Origin: Tillandsia leiboldiana
Taxonomy: Eukaryota > Streptophyta > Magnoliopsida > Poales > Bromeliaceae
Length of the DNA: 64,000 nt
Assembly (NCBI GenBank): GCA_029204045.2
Contig: CM055071.1
Coordinates: 15,397,161 to 15,461,160 of the forward strand
Direction of reading: 5' to 3'
Shown: positions 11,113 to 21,369 of the stretch, one piece after another
Layout: each line of letters begins with the position of its first letter
Position numbering within the stretch: position 1 is the first letter of the stretch
Notes under the pieces: generated by a model
Seen by the model: only the letters and a program-made list of their open reading frames with translations
Database searches by the model: none
What the model was told of the DNA's origin: nothing
Program-made: the position numbers and the translations under genes

Positions 11113-14100
11113 TGTCACGCCCCGGAGGTTCTAAAAGAGCAGAAAACGTATCCATTTTTTTTTCTTAAATGAACCTCGCCTCCGGTGCGCATCACACCTG
11201 CCACATATACAAATTCACTCCCCAAACGGGCGGAGCCTCCTTTGTATATGCACGGCGTTCTGAGCACGACAAATACTTTAACCATGCAAACCATGAACGA
11301 TAATAAGGAGAGACTATACTTAATCATACAGTTGCATTTATCATATTGAAACTATAGCATAAACCCAGGGGTTTGAAAGCGGTGCCCACTCGACACCCAG
11401 TTTTTCCAAAACGTTTTCGCAAACTCTTTTGAACGGCCATTAACTTGAAAGGATAAATCCACGGGTTTTAAAATCGGTGCCCACACGGCACCTGCTTTGA
11501 AAACACTTTTGAAACCAGGTTTATATTTGAAAACAAGCCGTGATTACACATCCTAACATTCACCAGTTATAGACAATAAATCCTCATTCCAACATCCATC
11601 AGAAACCACACGAATGAATCACAGTTTAACTAACCACAGTAAAAGAAATAACCAAAGAAAGAAGAGAACGTATCGTTTACTAGCCCTCATGGCTAGTGTC
11701 CTCTAACTGATGCCACACCGTCGTCCCGAATTCCACCCCTACTCGGACCTGTCACAGTGTGGGTTGTCAGTGACTGATAAAGTAGATATAAACAGTAAAT
11801 GCAATAACTGAAAGGACAAACTGATACACCGGAGAATTTGCTTCCCCCTCATGTCCCGCTAAATCCCTGTCACAAAACAAGCTGGGCACCAACCCCATAA
11901 TACCAAACCAAGCTGGGCTCCAACCCCAGAATACCGTACTCATTTTCTTGGTGCCTCCAACCCCTCCACTGCCCAAGTAGCAGTCGCCTCTCCTTGAGGG
12001 GTCCCCACTAACCTCTCCTTGTGGGGTACACGGGTAAAACAACTTACCATCTTTCCGAAAAAATACACCCTGTGCAGTGGCCAAACTGCCGGTGTGCGTG
12101 TAAGCAATATGAGTGTAAGAATAGCGTTGCAACCTCAGCCGCTTTAGTCAGAATAGTACAACGATCTTGCAACCGCAGCCGCTTTGATTAACATAATAAA
12201 AGGGATTCACATGCTATGGGGTTTGTCACTTTTACGAAAACTATCTACTTTATCAAACGAAATACTCGGGAACGACCCTGCACCGAAATTAATCAAAAGT
12301 ACCCACCTGAATGAAGATAAACGACCGCGCCCATGTCCCTCCTAGCCAAATCCGAACTTCACGCGGCCTAATAAAATAACCAAAAACACCTTTTAACACT
12401 TTTACCCTAAATAGGCAAAACAGTGGTCCCGACCACTGTAACAATAGACCGACGAAAAACCAAAATCACTCTGCCAAGCGGACCGTGTCGTCCAACAAAA
12501 ACCATCGAACCAAAAACTGTCCCGAAGAACTACATTGTTGTTAAAAATATCGTCGTTGTAAAAAACACTCAAAAACGGGACGAAACGGGCCGAAAATGGA
12601 GCTACCGGACTCTTCCGTTGGGGACTGGTGTACGGAGCCGGGCATGGACCGGGTCTGCGGCCAAGGGTGGCGGCGGCCGCAGACCAGGTGCGCACTGTGC
12701 GGTAGACCGCAGCGCTTTGGGCCGGGCCGCGCACGGCAAGAAGCGCGCGCCGGGTTCACCTGTTCTCGGCCGCGGCGGCAGCACCGGGTGCACGCCCAGG
12801 CGTGCACCGCGCTTGCGGGCTGGGTTGGCACACGCGCCCGTGCACCGGGTCTGCGCCCCCAGGCCGCGGAGCCTTGCGCCGGGTGCACGCCCCGAGTGTG
12901 GACCGCGCCTGCTGGCTGGCGCACGCGCCCGTGCACCCGGTCTGCGCCTCCAGGCAGCGGGGCCGTGCGCCGGGTGCACGACCCGCCGGTGGACCGCGGG
13001 ACTGGGGAGGCCGTACGGGTGAACAGTAACTCCCCCGTTTGCGTTTTCTTCTCTGTTTTCGCCCCCGCGGGGCTACGGCGACGACCCCGCGAACATGGTA
13101 ACCGTGGCGGCGGCCTCCCGTTTAACAACGGCGACGGCGGCCTTCCGTTAACTCCCCCATGCTCCGACGGACACCAAAATAACTCAAACAAAAACTCCGG
13201 ATTGCTCCAACGATAAAACCATTGATCGGAGGCCAAACGAAAACATCGATCGGTAACCCGATCAAACCTCCGATCAAGCCGATTAAAAACCATCGGTTAA
13301 ACTCAGTCAAAACACGAACAATCACCGATCAAAACAATCAAAAACTCATGATCAATTCACCGATTAAACCGACCTCGAAAGAACACGGTAAAACCTATGA
13401 TTCACTCGACGAAGTAGAGAAATAACGATTCCTAACTTTTTCCGATGGACGAGGCAACGTGATCCCGATCTCCGTTCTTTGCGGTGGTGAGAATCCGGAT
13501 CCGCCCTCCGTTGGCGGTGATGTCTCGTTCTCCGGTCTCCTGCACGTCAATCGGGGCGATCGGGTCCCTCCACTTTCTCCTTCTTTCCTTCTTTTCTCCT
13601 TCGGTTAGGGTTCCCTTTTCTTTTCTCTTTTCTCCTTTCTCTCTTTTCAAGATAGGGTTTCGTTTGGTTTTCGGCACGCACAAAAGGGAAGGGTTTGAGG
13701 AGGCGATCTTTTACGACTAGGGTTTCCTTTTGGTATACGGGGAATAAATCTTGTTATTAATTTATTTCTTTTATTTTCCCTTTTCGTATGTACGTACCGT
13801 CAAAATGCACATCGGATATTTTTGAACTCTAATTAATTAATTCTTTAATTAATTAATTCCTCACAGATAATCCTTTGGGATAATTCTTTAAAGATAATCC
13901 CTTATTTCCTCAAAAAATGTGCAAAATCACTTACACGGATTTCGATGCACCCCCTGGCTATTGCGATCCTTTTCACCCCTTTCTGGGGGTTCCGTAAGTC
14001 GGAATCCGGATCCGATCACACCGCCGTTCTCCGTTTTCCGAGCTCTATCGCAGAGAAATACCCGCACCTCAAAATTATCCACTTAAGTAAACCCGTTTCA

Positions 14101-14167
14101 TCAATTACTTCAAACAAAACCTTTATTAGCATGAGGGTAAGACGTTACAAAAATCTGTGATATTACA
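11113..14167 (-). repeat. LTR2 (3055 bp), shared by element A and internal 2
   Basis: It acts structurally as the 5' LTR for internal 1 (left) and as the 3' LTR for internal 2 (right), each with its proper neighbour: primer site at 11094-11105 and polypurine tract at 14168-14184. It contains the type I terminal hairpin at 11204-11250 and a GC-rich block near 12600-13010. Confidence 0.88.
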
Positions 14168-14203
14168 CCACTCACCCCTTAAAAGAAGTTTCATCCCCGA
14201 AAC
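14168..14203 (-). promoter_or_regulatory. Polypurine tract and pre-PPT hairpin of internal 2
   Basis: In sense the order is GTTTCG-GGGA-TGAAAC (14188-14203; one G-T wobble), then the purine-rich tract to the LTR edge. The hairpin is an intermediate between the element A form and the form in B, C, F and H. Confidence 0.7.
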
Positions 14204-14927
14204 TTAACCTCCACCCTCGCTAAATAACTCAGGATAACACTCCTTCATTTTCGTCTCAAGCTCCCACGCTGCCTTGCGCTCCTCGTGGTTACTCCATTGC
14301 ACCTTTACGTAGGGGATCGTCCGTTTACGAAGTTCCTTTTTCTTCTCTTGCCAAGATCCGTATCGGCGTTTCCTCGAAGCTCAAAACCTCCCGTAGTTCA
14401 ACGACCGAGGTGTTGAGGACGTGCGACGGTTCGGGTAGGTACTTCCGGAGCATCGAGACGTGGGATACATTATGCACCCGTTCAATATTTGGCGATAAGG
14501 CCAACCGGTATGCCACCGGGCCCACGCGCTCCAAAATCTCGAACAGTCCCACATATCGTGGGCTCAGCTTCCCTCGTATGCCGAACTGTCTTGTCCCCTT
14601 AGACGGCGACACACGTAGCAACACATGGTCCTCTATCCCAAGTTCCAGTCCTCGTCGCCTTTGGTCCGCGTAACTTTTCTGCCGGCTCTGGGCGGTCAAC
14701 AACCGCTACCTGATAAGGCGCACCTTTGCCTCCGTTTCCTCTACGAGGTCTGGCCCCAAGAGCTTCCGCTCCCCTAAGTCGTCCCAGCAAATAGGCGATC
14801 GACATCGGCGTCCGTACAAGGCTTCGTACGGGGCCCTCTAAACACTAGCTTGATAGCTATTAATGTAGGCAATTTCCATGAGGGGTAGGTAACGCGACCA
14901 TCCCTCACCTAGATCTAGCACACAACT
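14204..14927 (-). pseudogene. Gypsy integrase C-terminus and chromodomain of internal 2 (left piece)
   Basis: This is nearly identical to 6780-7502 of element A, including the same +1 slip in the A run before the chromodomain and the same stop codons near the GRRCRSPICWDDLG segment. It is interrupted at 14927 by element C. The rest of the gene resumes at 33806 after one copy of the CAACT target duplication. Confidence 0.85.
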
Positions 14928-15154
14928 TGTGGTGACCCGGACTTTTGTAGAAGCTTTTGCGGCTTTATCAGTGACTTTAGGAAGCTCACACAGTGTCATG
15001 GAGCTTGTAGAATCGAAATTGGATTTTTAAAATGGACCCGGCGCGAAAATCGGATCAAGTGGGCCTTTCCGGGGGCTTTCGGCAAAATTTCGGATGAGAA
15101 TTTGAAAAATCGGACAGCGGATTTGGACTCAGCGCACGAAAACGATCAAAATGG

Positions 15155-15730
15155 TGTGACACACCCGAAATTTGGATTAGTCCTATATATAAATGATATA
15201 ATAGGACTAAAATCTCTAACCCGGCTATAGCATTTTGGATGGTAGCAAGATCCAAGAGGAACATGAGAGTTAAGCGTGCTAGAGCTAGAGTAGTTCTAGG
15301 ATGGGTGACCCCCTGGGAAGTGGGGCGTCACAGTTGGTATCAGAGCCGTTCACCAGCCGGAAATGTGAGATGAGTCTCGGCTGAGCCAGGGTTATAGCGG
15401 GTAGAGCGAGGCTCCCCGGCTAATGACCGTTGTGAGTGGAGTGCAGCTCCTCACAAGGTCGGCTAAGGCTAGCGAGACGAGTCTCACATCGCCTGGTGCT
15501 TGTGAGTGTGCTTGAGCCTGACGTGGACGTCAGGGCTTAAAGGGGGGAAGAATGTGACACCCCCGAAATTTGGATTAGTCCTATATATAAATGATATAAT
15601 AGGACTAAAATCTCTAACCCGGCTATAGCATTTTGGATGGTAGCAAGATCCAAGAGGAACATGAGAGTTAAGCGTGCTAGAGCTAGAGTAGTTCTAGGAT
15701 GGGTGACCCCCTGGGAAGTGGGGCGTCACA
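15155..15730 (+). mobile_element. Cassandra-type TRIM (576 bp) inserted in the element C 5' LTR
   Basis: Two 178-bp LTRs (15155-15332 and 15553-15730) differ at one base. They flank a 220-bp internal region with primer site TTGGTATCAGAGCC (15334-15347) and polypurine tract AAAGGGGGGAAGAA next to the second LTR. Target duplication AATGG lies at 15150-15154 and 15731-15735. There is no coding capacity. The LTR contains a 5S rRNA-like block (AGTTAAGCGTGCT ... GGATGGGTGACC...CTGGGAAGT), the hallmark of Cassandra. Single-base LTR divergence means a recent insertion. Confidence 0.93.
15268..15321 (+). promoter_or_regulatory. 5S rRNA-like internal RNA polymerase III promoter in Cassandra LTR (first copy)
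   Basis: An A-box-like AGTTAAGCGTGCT (15268-15280) and an intermediate/C-box-like stretch with TAGTTCTAGGATGGGTGACC (15290-15309) and CTGGGAAGT (15313-15321) follow 5S rRNA gene order and spacing. The second copy is at 15666-15719. It is not a full 5S gene: the 5' third of 5S rRNA is absent. Confidence 0.85.
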
Positions 15731-15968
15731 AATGGTGTATTCACTTTATTTTCGGTGCCAAAAATACTGTTCACCGGAACAGTAACTCCGGCCGCCGGAA
15801 AATACTGTTCCGGCGACCGGCGGCAGGTGGCGAGCGGCGGCGCACGGCGGAGAACAGTGGCGCAGCGGCGGAGCAGGGCCGCGGGCAGCGCGGGCAGGCG
15901 CGGGCAGGCGCGCAGGCGGGCGGTCCACAGAATAGGCGTGCACCGGGTGCACGGAAGCTTGAGGTTGC

Positions 15969-16389
15969 CACGTGGCAGCCTCTGTTTGGTTGGACGACGT
16001 CAAAGGAGGAGGCGGCGGCTGTGACACGTGGCATCCCCTGATTGGCCGACAGGATCCGGAAAACCCGGCGCGTGGACCGGGCTCGTGCGCCCCGTGGACC
16101 ACGTGGGACACGTGTCGGCAGGCGGTTGGCGGGCGCCGCCCGCGTGGCGGGCGAGGCGCCGCCCACGTGCGCCACATGGCGCCCAGCCATTGGCGGGCGC
16201 CGCTGGTGCGGTGTTCGAGCGGGAACACGCGGCGGCGCCCGACTCGCGGGCGCCGCTGTTCGCTGTTCGGGGGTGACGTGGCGCGCCCGGGTGATTCCGG
16301 GCGCTGGTCGCGGGCCGGGCTGCGGCCCATTCGGGCGCCCGAATTCGGGGGTGCGCCCGAATGTTTGGTGGGCTATAAATAGCCCACCA
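15969..16389 (+). promoter_or_regulatory. Element C LTR promoter: five G-boxes and a palindromic TATA box
   Basis: CACGTG occurs at 15969, 16025, 16100, 16109 and 16164. TATAAATA (16374-16381) lies inside a near-perfect palindrome with arms TGGTGGGCTAT and ATAGCCCACCA around AA (16366-16389). The 3' LTR carries the same block, with the palindrome at 31227-31250. CACGTG is the core bound by plant bZIP and bHLH factors. Regulation by light, abscisic acid or stress is inference. Confidence 0.65.
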
Positions 16390-19300
16390 TGCCTCTTTTC
16401 TTCTGCCTTTCCCGAGTTTTAGAGAGAGAATCTGAGGGTGCGGCCTTAAGAAGACTTCTTCCTCTCTCTATCCTCCATCTCTCTAGGAAGTTTTGGAATT
16501 TTTGGAGTTGCCGACAGCGAGTCATCTGCGACGCGGCGCGCTTCGACGTTTCCTCTTTTTCAGTCCATTTCCGTGGCAGTGCAGTCAGGATTTTTCTATG
16601 CGCGAACCAGGAGGAATTTTTGGACGATTCCTTCGACAGCATGTTCCTGAGAGGTAAGGCTTCGATTTCCGTGTTGATTGTTTTGCTTCATTTTGGGTTT
16701 TTGGCACGGTTCCCGAGGCATCTTTTGACCCCATTTTCTGTGATGGATTTCCTGGACAGCATGGGCTTGTTGATTTTATATCTTGGCGTAGGAACATCGG
16801 ATCGAGGCATTTAAATAGTCGATTTTGATCTACTCGTCGCAAGGAACGTTTCCGAATTTTTCTTGGATTTTTCTGAATTTCCCAAAAGTGAGAAAGCACT
16901 GTTTCTCCAGAGTTAAGTGCTACAGTTTTTTTTGGGGGGATTCTTTAGGGATGGTTACCTTGTCGAATTTATATCTTGACCTGCAAAATTCGGATTTGGA
17001 CGTGCAGGTACTCGTTTCGAAGGTATCGACGCGAGGATCGCTGTGATATTTTTATTGGAATTTTCTGGGCATTTTCAGAAGGTGAAATAAGGGCATCTTT
17101 GGGACTGATTTCTGTATGTGTATGCGGGGGTAGTTTTTGGGATTTATGGACTTTATGTTGTACCCAGGAGAGTTGCGGGTATTACTGGACCCTTTGGAGT
17201 AGGAGATTTGGATTTCCTGGTATTTTCAGCTGTGGGATTTGGACAGTCAGCTTTTCAGGTGGATAGTTGTTGCTTACCTCTTACTGTGATTTACTCACTA
17301 AGTTTATTTAGAGGATTCCCCGTTTGGACTTATTGATTGATTACCATGCATGATTGAATGATATAAATGCGAGCCTATCATTTGAGATTAATTATGTGGA
17401 TATAGCATGTTGGAAATATTACTGGGATAATATTGTTGTTGGAACATGATCATTGAGATATTTTAATAGTGATAATTAACATGCCGTGTAGCACATAGAT
17501 TTTATAAAAGTTGGTTAAATGGATTAAGTATTGGGACATGATGACATATCTATGTGCGGGTACCACTTTGAGATTTATTATGGACCAGGGATTATATACA
17601 TGTGTAGTTGACTGATGATTTTAGCATGAAGGTTATATTTATGCAGAGCTATTACTTAATACACATGTGGAGTTACTGTTTGATACACTTTCTTTTATCT
17701 TTCTTGAGGACTGTTGCATGCTTGTTTGGACATCTAGATAGGCCACTATTTATTGCTACACTATCATATTGGGATTTGACTTAGGAGAAACCATGATTGT
17801 TTTCTTTCTCCTTCTCATTTTGACTTTCGATTCATATTGCTCGGGTTCGAGTAGGGGTTTGGGATAGTGTAGTCGGGACTTTGGAGTCTGGGACAGGTTG
17901 TACTTGATTATGGATTGTGGGGCATTGTGGTAACCGCGGATATTAGGCGGTTGACCAGACATTGGTTATTTCATCAGGTTGTGGACTTGTGGGGTATTGC
18001 GGTAACCGCGGACATTAGGCGGTTGACTGGATGTTTACATTTGCATCAGATTGGGGTTTTCTTTAGTGGAGGGGTTTTCCACTTTGATCATAGTCATGAT
18101 CCAGTCCTGCTTTTATGATACTTATGACATGGTTACTTTCCTCCTGTGGGTAGCTCCCCTCGAGTGCCACTTCGAAGCGTGCGGGGTACCAAGTGGGTAC
18201 CGGACGGCATTGACTCATTGCTATCACTTTGGTGCGGATCAGGTTGCACGATGATGATAGCGGTAGCAGGCGGTACCAGTTTTTACTGGTGGCTAGATTG
18301 GGTTTATTTGGACAGATGCGGTTACTGATGCATACTTACAGTCATTCATTTTGGCACTGCATTTAGAGGCATATGTCACGCCCCGGGGGTTTTATTTTAG
18401 CGGAAATGATACCTCAAAGTACGCGTAAAGTGCGTACATCTTTTTTTTTTGTTTGTTTAAAAACCCTCCTTCCCCGGCGCGTGCCCAGACCCGCCACATA
18501 TACAGATTTACTCAAAAATCGGGCAGAGTCTCCTCTGTATATGCACGGCGTCGCGGCTGTTACAATAGTCGAACATACGCAATCATTTCCCCATTTAGTC
18601 ACAACAGTTCGAAGTAGTATGGTGCATGAAGACTAAACAATACCCGTGGCCAGTCAAGTTGAAAGTATAAACTCACCGTTTTGAAAACAGGCCCACACGG
18701 CCTTAGGTTTTGAAAACAGATTGGAAAACGGCATAAATCCACAAGGTTTAGAAAACGGGCCCAGCGGGAACAATAAAGGAAATAGTAGTGCATAACCAGC
18801 AAGAAAGTACTCAACATCCACACGACCCCACAAGGGTATCGAGAACCACACAATAACCTACAGTTCTGAATGAAATGCAGAGAAAGTAAATGATACAGCA
18901 TACTAGGGCTCCCTCAGCCCGACTGCTACCACCTCGGCCTCACCGTCGCCTACCTCTACCCACTGGAGGTACCTGTCACAGAGTGGGTAGTCAGCGACAC
19001 TATCATAAAAATAGTACTAAAGAAGTAAAGTAATACCAAGCCACAAAAGTAAGACTAGCTGGCACAACCGCTCTACTCGTAACGGTAACTCGCATCCACC
19101 TGTACCACCTGTAACACCTGCAACCCCGGTATCACCTGTAACACCTGACCGCATCGGGATCCAATCCCGGCGGTCGCACACCTGACCACATCGGGATCCA
19201 ATCCCGGCAGTCTCACACCTGACCACATCGGGATCCAATCCCGGCGGTCTCACACCTGACCACATCGGGATCCAATCCCGACAGGTCGCACCGCTCGCAC

Positions 19301-19809
19301 CTCGCTGCCTCAAACCCCACAACTAATAAGGGGCCCCACTACGTCACCTCGTGGGTATACACGGGTCAAAGACCGCCTTTCCGGAAAAGAGCACCCTTTG
19401 CGGTGGCCAAACCGCGGGTGCGCGTGTCGCAACTCGAGCATAAGTAACCAAGTAATCAAGTAGCCAAGTAACCAAGTAACCAAGTAACCAAGTAACCAAG
19501 TAACCAAGTCACGAGGTAAGATAGTACATCATAGAAACCGTCAGTGTTAGTACCGATTAACAATAAAAAGTCCCTTTCGGATTACCAACATAATACTCAG
19601 CCTCGACCATAAACCCACCTTGTTGTCGCGCTCGTGACTGATGTAAGGTTCTCTCGCGTCTCGGGTGCCCGCCCGGACTTACACGAATCTGTCATATAGG
19701 AGTCAGCAACTTAAGACTTTGTCAGATTAACGACTAGAGCGCCCGGCGCCCACTCACCTTGCGCACAATTCGCACACGTACGCGCCTGGCCCCGCACGGC
19801 TGGGCGGCG

Positions 19810-20450
19810 TACTAACAGCGTGCGGCCGTCCGCATGCGGTGACGCCCGTGTTCGGCGTTGTCCGCATGCGGTGCCGCCCGCACCCGCATGCGGAGGCGCC
19901 CGCAAGCGGCGGCGCCCGCATGCGGCAGCCCGCAAGCGGCGGCGCCCGCATGCGGAGGCGCCCGCAAGCGGCGGCGCCCGCGTGCGGCAGCGCCCGCATG
20001 CGGAGGCGCCCGCAAGCGGCGGCGCCCGCATGCGGAGGCGCCCACAAGCGGCGGCGCCCGAATGCGGCAGCCCGCAAGCGGCGGCGCCCGCATGCGGAGG
20101 CGCCCGCAAGCGGCGGCGCCCGCATGCGGAGGCGCCCGCATGCGGCAGCCCGCATGCGGTGCCGCCCGCAAGTGGCGGCGCCCGCATGCGGCAGCCCGCA
20201 AGCGGCGGCGCCCGCATGCGGAGGCGCCCGCAAGCGGCGGCGCCCGCGTGCGGCAGCCCGCAAGCGGCGGCGCCCGCATGCGGAGGCGCCCGCAAGCGGC
20301 GGCGCCCGCATGCGGCAGCCCGCAAGCGGCGGCGCCCGCATGCGGAGGCGCCCGCAAGCAGCGGCGCCCGCATGCGGCAGCCCGCATGCGATGCCGCCCG
20401 CAAGTGGCGGTGCCCGCATGCGGTGCCGCCCGCACCCGCATGCGGGGCTC
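19810..20450 (-). repeat. CCGCATGCGG minisatellite in B 3' LTR
   Basis: Tandem GC-rich units combine CCCGCAAGCGGCGGCG with the perfect 10-base palindrome CCGCATGCGG. The corresponding array in the 5' LTR (about 25680-26790) is roughly 480 bp longer. All six frames are nearly stop-free here, which explains several long but meaningless ORFs. Confidence 0.88.
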
Positions 20451-20494
20451 CGTGCGCGCCGGATTCCGGCGGTGCCCACGCACCTTCTTTCCTT

Positions 20495-20495
<1 letters not shown>

Positions 20496-20532
<37 letters not shown>
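20496..20532 (-). repeat. 37-base C homopolymer in B 3' LTR
   Basis: An uninterrupted run of 37 C on the plus strand is G37 in the element's sense strand. The 5' LTR has only 13 C at 26843-26855. Part of the length could be sequencing or assembly error. Confidence 0.8.
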
Positions 20533-20533
<1 letters not shown>

Positions 20534-21333
20534 CGTCCGCTCCAACCAAGAACGGAGCAAGAAAGCAAAACCCTAGCGTGCTCACCTCGGTTGTCGGAGG
20601 GAAAGGTGATCCGATCCTGCGAGTTCGGCTACAAGGAATGTGAGGACGTCTCCCTCTCCTTCCTTGGTCTCGCCGCTTGGATCCTCCGCGCAATCGGTGA
20701 GGAAGCAGAAGGGTTCGGTTGGGAAACTGAAAGGTTGGGGAATTTGGGTTTCGTACGCAGGGGACTTGTGGGGAGTGGGGAATTGTGGGAAGTTAAGGGA
20801 GTTGCGGGTAGTTAAGGGGAGTGGCGGTAGTTATGGGGAGTGGGTAGTTAAGGGAGTTGCGGGTAGTTAAGGGGAGTGGCGGTAGTTATGGGGAGTGGGT
20901 AGTTATGGGGAGTGGCGGTAGTTATGGGGAGTGGGTAGTTATGGGGAGTGCACGACGGGGAAAACAAGCGGGAACGGTTAAGTTGGCGGGAGCGGTTAAG
21001 TTGGGGAATGGGAAATCAACCCAGTTCAAGTTAAAACGGGTACAAGTCGGGTGCGAACCAGGGTCCGGTCTGTCTGAAAAACCGCGTTAACCATCTGAAC
21101 CGTTAGCTACCTTCCGGAATTTATTCCGGGAGATTCCGGCGTCGGAATTCAAAACCGATTTCGCCGCCGTTCTCCGTTTCGCGAGCTCTATTAACTAAAA
21201 ATACTCGCGGGCCCCGACGGTCTGTCCGGAAACAAGGAATTATTCGATCACCCTCCAGCCCCTCGACACGAATGCGGAATTAACGAAACCCAAAAGTAGA
21301 CCCTTAAAATATTTTAAACCAGCGGCTACTACA

Positions 21334-21369
21334 CCACTCACCTCTTAAAACGAGTTTCGTCCTCGAAAC
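21334..21369 (-). promoter_or_regulatory. Polypurine tract and pre-PPT hairpin of element B
   Basis: In sense the order is GTTTCG-AGGA-CGAAAC (21354-21369), followed by TTTTAAGAGGTGAGTGG and the LTR. Confidence 0.7.

Larger units (their letters stand above)
3675..14167 (-). mobile_element. Element A: Ty3/gypsy Tekay-like element with two full LTRs, defective pol
   Basis: On the minus strand the order is 5' LTR (LTR2, 11113-14167), primer site, decayed gag, RT, RNase H, integrase, chromodomain, polypurine tract and 3' LTR (LTR1, 3675-6743). The LTRs start TGTAATATCACAG and end GGGGCGTGACA in sense. Their 14-bp length difference is accounted for by one extra copy of TAATTCTTTAAAGA in LTR1. The 5' LTR is not followed by flanking DNA but by a second internal region in the same orientation, so A shares LTR2 with it as a tandem array. 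No target duplication is found: left flank CGTGT, far right flank CCTAT. Confidence 0.85.
18374..21333 (-). repeat. 3' LTR of element B (2960 bp)
   Basis: The ends are TGTCACGCCCCGGGGG (18374) and GCTACTACA (21333). Inside are the type I hairpin (18497-18543; arms CATATACAGA/TCTGTATATG), four ~37-bp tandem units containing CGGGATCCAATCCCG (about 19147-19290), an 8-bp AAGTAACC array (about 19443-19508), the GC minisatellite, a C run and GTTATGGGGAGTGG-type repeats (20780-20950). Confidence 0.88.

Noticed and set aside
15268..15321. A genuine 5S rRNA gene
   Set aside because: Only the internal promoter half of 5S is present, it occurs twice in 178-bp LTRs, and primer site and polypurine tract surround it. 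It is a Cassandra TRIM.
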